A stretch of 64,000 bases of DNA from Acetobacteraceae bacterium (GTDB taxonomy: Bacteria; Pseudomonadota; Alphaproteobacteria; Acetobacterales; Acetobacteraceae), in assembly GCA_004843165.1 (NCBI GenBank), contig CP039459.1:1689001-1753000 (forward strand). Direction: 5' to 3'. Made by a program: the position numbers and the translations under genes. Positions 62,118 to 64,000 of the stretch are shown piece by piece. Within the stretch, counting starts at the first letter, position 1, and each line of letters starts with the position of its first letter. Below the pieces are notes generated by a model that saw only the letters and a program-made list of their open reading frames with translations, had not been told where the DNA came from and ran no database searches.

Positions 62118-62650
62118 TATTTGAAGAAAAAAAAGACCTAGAGTTTCGAGCATGGTTTAAGGCATTTTTACGCTTTATGTTACCGGCGTTGGGCTTGGGG
62201 GTATTGGCCTTATTTTTCTCTGTTCCTTTTCGTATTCCCGGCCGCCCTGAGTTACAGGTTGCCATTTTGCTAGAGGCCGTTTGGTTTTACACAATGTATG
62301 CGCCGCAGATGATGTGGGCAGGTAATATTTTTGTTGGCGGTCTTTTATGTGAAATTTTTGTGCCGACACCGCCGGGCTTCCTCGTATTTTGGATGATTAT
62401 GGAAGCAGAACTCGTTCGGGTTGTAAGAATGCGTCTTTGTGAAGGTGGTTTTCTATTTTCATGGTTTTTATTTAGCTTTGTTTCTTGTGGTGCTTCACTT
62501 TCTTTGTGGGGATTATTTGCGCTGAGAGATTTCTTGTTTCTTTCGCCGCATCCTGCGATGTTCTTTTGTCTTTTAAGTATTGGAATTTATCCGCTATTTT
62601 ATCTTTTATGGAATAGCGTTCTTTATTTTTTTCTAAGGACAAAACGTTAA
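62114..62650 (+). CDS. mreD: Rod-shape-determining protein MreD
   Basis: A small membrane protein with about six hydrophobic helices and little conserved sequence, so identification leans on its place between mreC and mrdA. Supporting signs are AILLEAVWFYTMYAPQMM, GLLCEIFVPTPPGFLVFWM and VRVVRMRLCEGGFLFSWFLF. The length of 178 residues matches MreD. It probably holds the MreC-PBP2 complex in place. The ATG overlaps the mreC stop (ATGA). Confidence 0.82.
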   Translation: MIFEEKKDLEFRAWFKAFLRFMLPALGLGVLALFFSVPFRIPGRPELQVAILLEAVWFYTMYAPQMMWAGNIFVGGLLCEIFVPTPPGFLVFWMIMEAELVRVVRMRLCEGGFLFSWFLFSFVSCGASLSLWGLFALRDFLFLSPHPAMFFCLLSIGIYPLFYLLWNSVLYFFLRTKR

Positions 62651-62707
62651 AAAAGCTTCTTTTGAGAAGCGTTATTTGTGTCTTTTGCTTTTGCGGATAG
62701 ATTTTCT

Positions 62708-64000
62708 ATGTCACATCGCCGCCGTTTTCGTTCTGGATTTTTTCGCCGTTACTGGCGTTCAAAGGAGATTTTGACGGAATATAGAAGGGAAGCTTCTGCT
62801 GAAAAAATTTTTGGACGCAGAGCAACTTTTTTACTCTTTGGACAAATGGCTATTTTGGGGATCCTCTCTGCCAAACTCTATAAAATTCAAGTTACCGATA
62901 ATGAGGATTTTTCAGAACAGGCACGCCGAAATCGTTTATTGCGGCGTTTTTTAGTACCGCCGAGAGGCGCCATTTACGATGCTTCGGGAAACGTCTTGTT
63001 AGCAAAGAACAAGGCTGTGGTCAGAGCTATTCTTTCGGATGCCGGTGGAATTGATATTGATGCCTCCATTGCACGATTTGAAAAAATTATTTTGATGGAT
63101 GAGCGGGATCATCGCCGGGTAAAACGTGAGCGGAAAAGAGGCGGAAAAAATGCAAATTTTACGCTGAGAAATATTTTAACAGAAAAAGAGGTTGAGCGTA
63201 TAAGTCAAGTTTTGCCGCCTATTCCCGGTCTTTCCTTGGATGAGGGGTTTAGCCGCTCTTATCCTTTGGGAGAGCTGACAGCGCATGTTGTCGGATATGT
63301 TGCGATCCCGAATGAAAAAGATTTAAGACGCAATAAGGTATATGCTTTGCCGGGGATTAAAATCGGCCGTGGTGGGATTGAGGAAAATGAAGAGGATGAT
63401 CTTCGGGGGGTGCCGGGAAATTTTGAAGAAGAAGTCAATGCGAAAAGGGATTTAATTCGAGAAATCAGCAGCGTTAGTCCTATTTCAGGCAGTGATATTC
63501 ATCTGACGTTGGATGTGCGCTTTCAGGAAAAGGTTAAAGAGCGAATTGGCGATAGGGTTGCAAGTGCGGTTCTTTTAGACTGCCGGACGGGTGCCGTACG
63601 GGCAATGGTAAGCAATCCCTCTTTTGATCCTGGCGCTTTTGAAGAGGGTGTTTCGGTTGAGCAGTGGAAATCTTGGATGGAAGATCCTGCGACGCCTTTA
63701 AATAACAAAGCGATCTCCGGTTTTTATCCACCCGGTTCAACATTTAAACCTGCTGTCGCTTTGGCAGCCTTACAATCGCATGCAATTCATCCAGATGAAA
63801 TGATTGATTGTCCAGGTTATTTAGATGTGGGTGGGGTACGCTTCCATTGCTGGAAACCAGCAGGACATGGCCCCCTAACGGTTCGTGATGCGTTAAAATA
63901 TTCTTGTGACGTTTTTTTCTATCAGGCCGCGCGTCGTTGTGGGATGGATGAAATTCATAAGGCAGCTGAGGCTTTGGGGATCTGTGTTCCACCGAGTATT
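62708..64000 (+). CDS. mrdA: Penicillin-binding protein 2, N-terminal part (runs off the window)
   Basis: The elongasome transpeptidase. The frame is open from ATG 62708 to the window edge (431 codons). It has a basic start (MSHRRRFRSGFFRRYW), a transmembrane segment (about residues 41-57), LVPPRGAIYDASGNVLL, the dimerisation domain with SYPLGELTAHVVGYV, and the active-site serine motif YPPGSTFKPAVALAAL at about residue 340. The second motif KYSCDVFF is just inside the edge; the KTG motif is not visible. Positions relative to mreBCD and length so far match PBP2 rather than PBP3. A basic stretch near residue 140 (RVKRERKRGGKN) is longer than I expect. Confidence 0.93.
   Translation, partial: MSHRRRFRSGFFRRYWRSKEILTEYRREASAEKIFGRRATFLLFGQMAILGILSAKLYKIQVTDNEDFSEQARRNRLLRRFLVPPRGAIYDASGNVLLAKNKAVVRAILSDAGGIDIDASIARFEKIILMDERDHRRVKRERKRGGKNANFTLRNILTEKEVERISQVLPPIPGLSLDEGFSRSYPLGELTAHVVGYVAIPNEKDLRRNKVYALPGIKIGRGGIEENEEDDLRGVPGNFEEEVNAKRDLIREISSVSPISGSDIHLTLDVRFQEKVKERIGDRVASAVLLDCRTGAVRAMVSNPSFDPGAFEEGVSVEQWKSWMEDPATPLNNKAISGFYPPGSTFKPAVALAALQSHAIHPDEMIDCPGYLDVGGVRFHCWKPAGHGPLTVRDALKYSCDVFFYQAARRCGMDEIHKAAEALGICVPPSI

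Overview
The window looks like chromosomal core genome of an alphaproteobacterium, most probably an acetic acid bacterium (Acetobacteraceae) with an AT-rich and perhaps host-associated genome. The evidence is the combination of a hopanoid transporter (HpnN), a complete Entner-Doudoroff pair (edd-eda), a tkt/pgi/gnd/pgl/rpiA sugar-phosphate cluster ordered as in Gluconobacter relatives, an exported aldose 1-epimerase, a type II NADH dehydrogenase and Tat-type TolB. The species was not determined. No insertion sequence, prophage, CRISPR array or rRNA was seen. One tRNA gene (Arg, anticodon CCG) is present.

Layout. Bases 1-4622 (minus strand) hold envelope-lipid and queuosine genes: hpnN (cut by the window edge), tgt, queA, mlaC-like and mlaA. 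Exported galM (plus) follows, then an ispE-ubiH-type pair (minus) and a degenerate uracil-DNA-glycosylase-like gene. Bases 9.7-13.5 kb carry edd, eda, a small secreted protein and nadK. Bases 13.5-22 kb (mostly minus) carry small lipoproteins, a 2-hydroxyacid dehydrogenase, a tyrosine phosphatase, an Rrf2 regulator, a 2-oxoglutarate dioxygenase, ndh, argJ and a parvulin. A long plus-strand block follows: secA, yebC, ruvCAB, ybgC, tolQRAB-pal-cpoB and tilS, then ftsH, glmM and the pentose-phosphate cluster, ending with panC and a DMT-family permease. After a strong terminator come two LysE/RhtB exporters and a thiM-thiE-thiD salvage operon directly behind the tRNA gene. The window ends with polA, xseA, rne (minus), an amidase and mreB-mreC-mreD-mrdA (cut by the window edge).

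How the genes work together. The carbon genes supply 6-phosphogluconate metabolism by two routes, Edd/Eda and Gnd, with NADP supplied through NadK. GalM probably works in the periplasm, where these bacteria oxidise glucose. The Tol-Pal, Mla-like, HpnN, amidase and Mre/PBP2 genes form an unusually dense set of envelope functions.

Nothing here is an obviously new system. The most noteworthy signals are: (1) essential genes without a usable ATG/GTG/TTG start, namely ispE and tilS (apparently AUU, tilS with a textbook Shine-Dalgarno) and ruvC (CUG or another rare start); (2) full-length proteins whose catalytic or metal sites have eroded, namely the PolA 3'-5' exonuclease, a UDG-like pseudoenzyme and a TGT without its cysteine zinc ligands; (3) a stand-alone Pgi that looks like the remnant of a transaldolase-Pgi fusion. 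All homology statements come from reading the sequence and from recalled family patterns; no database was searched.
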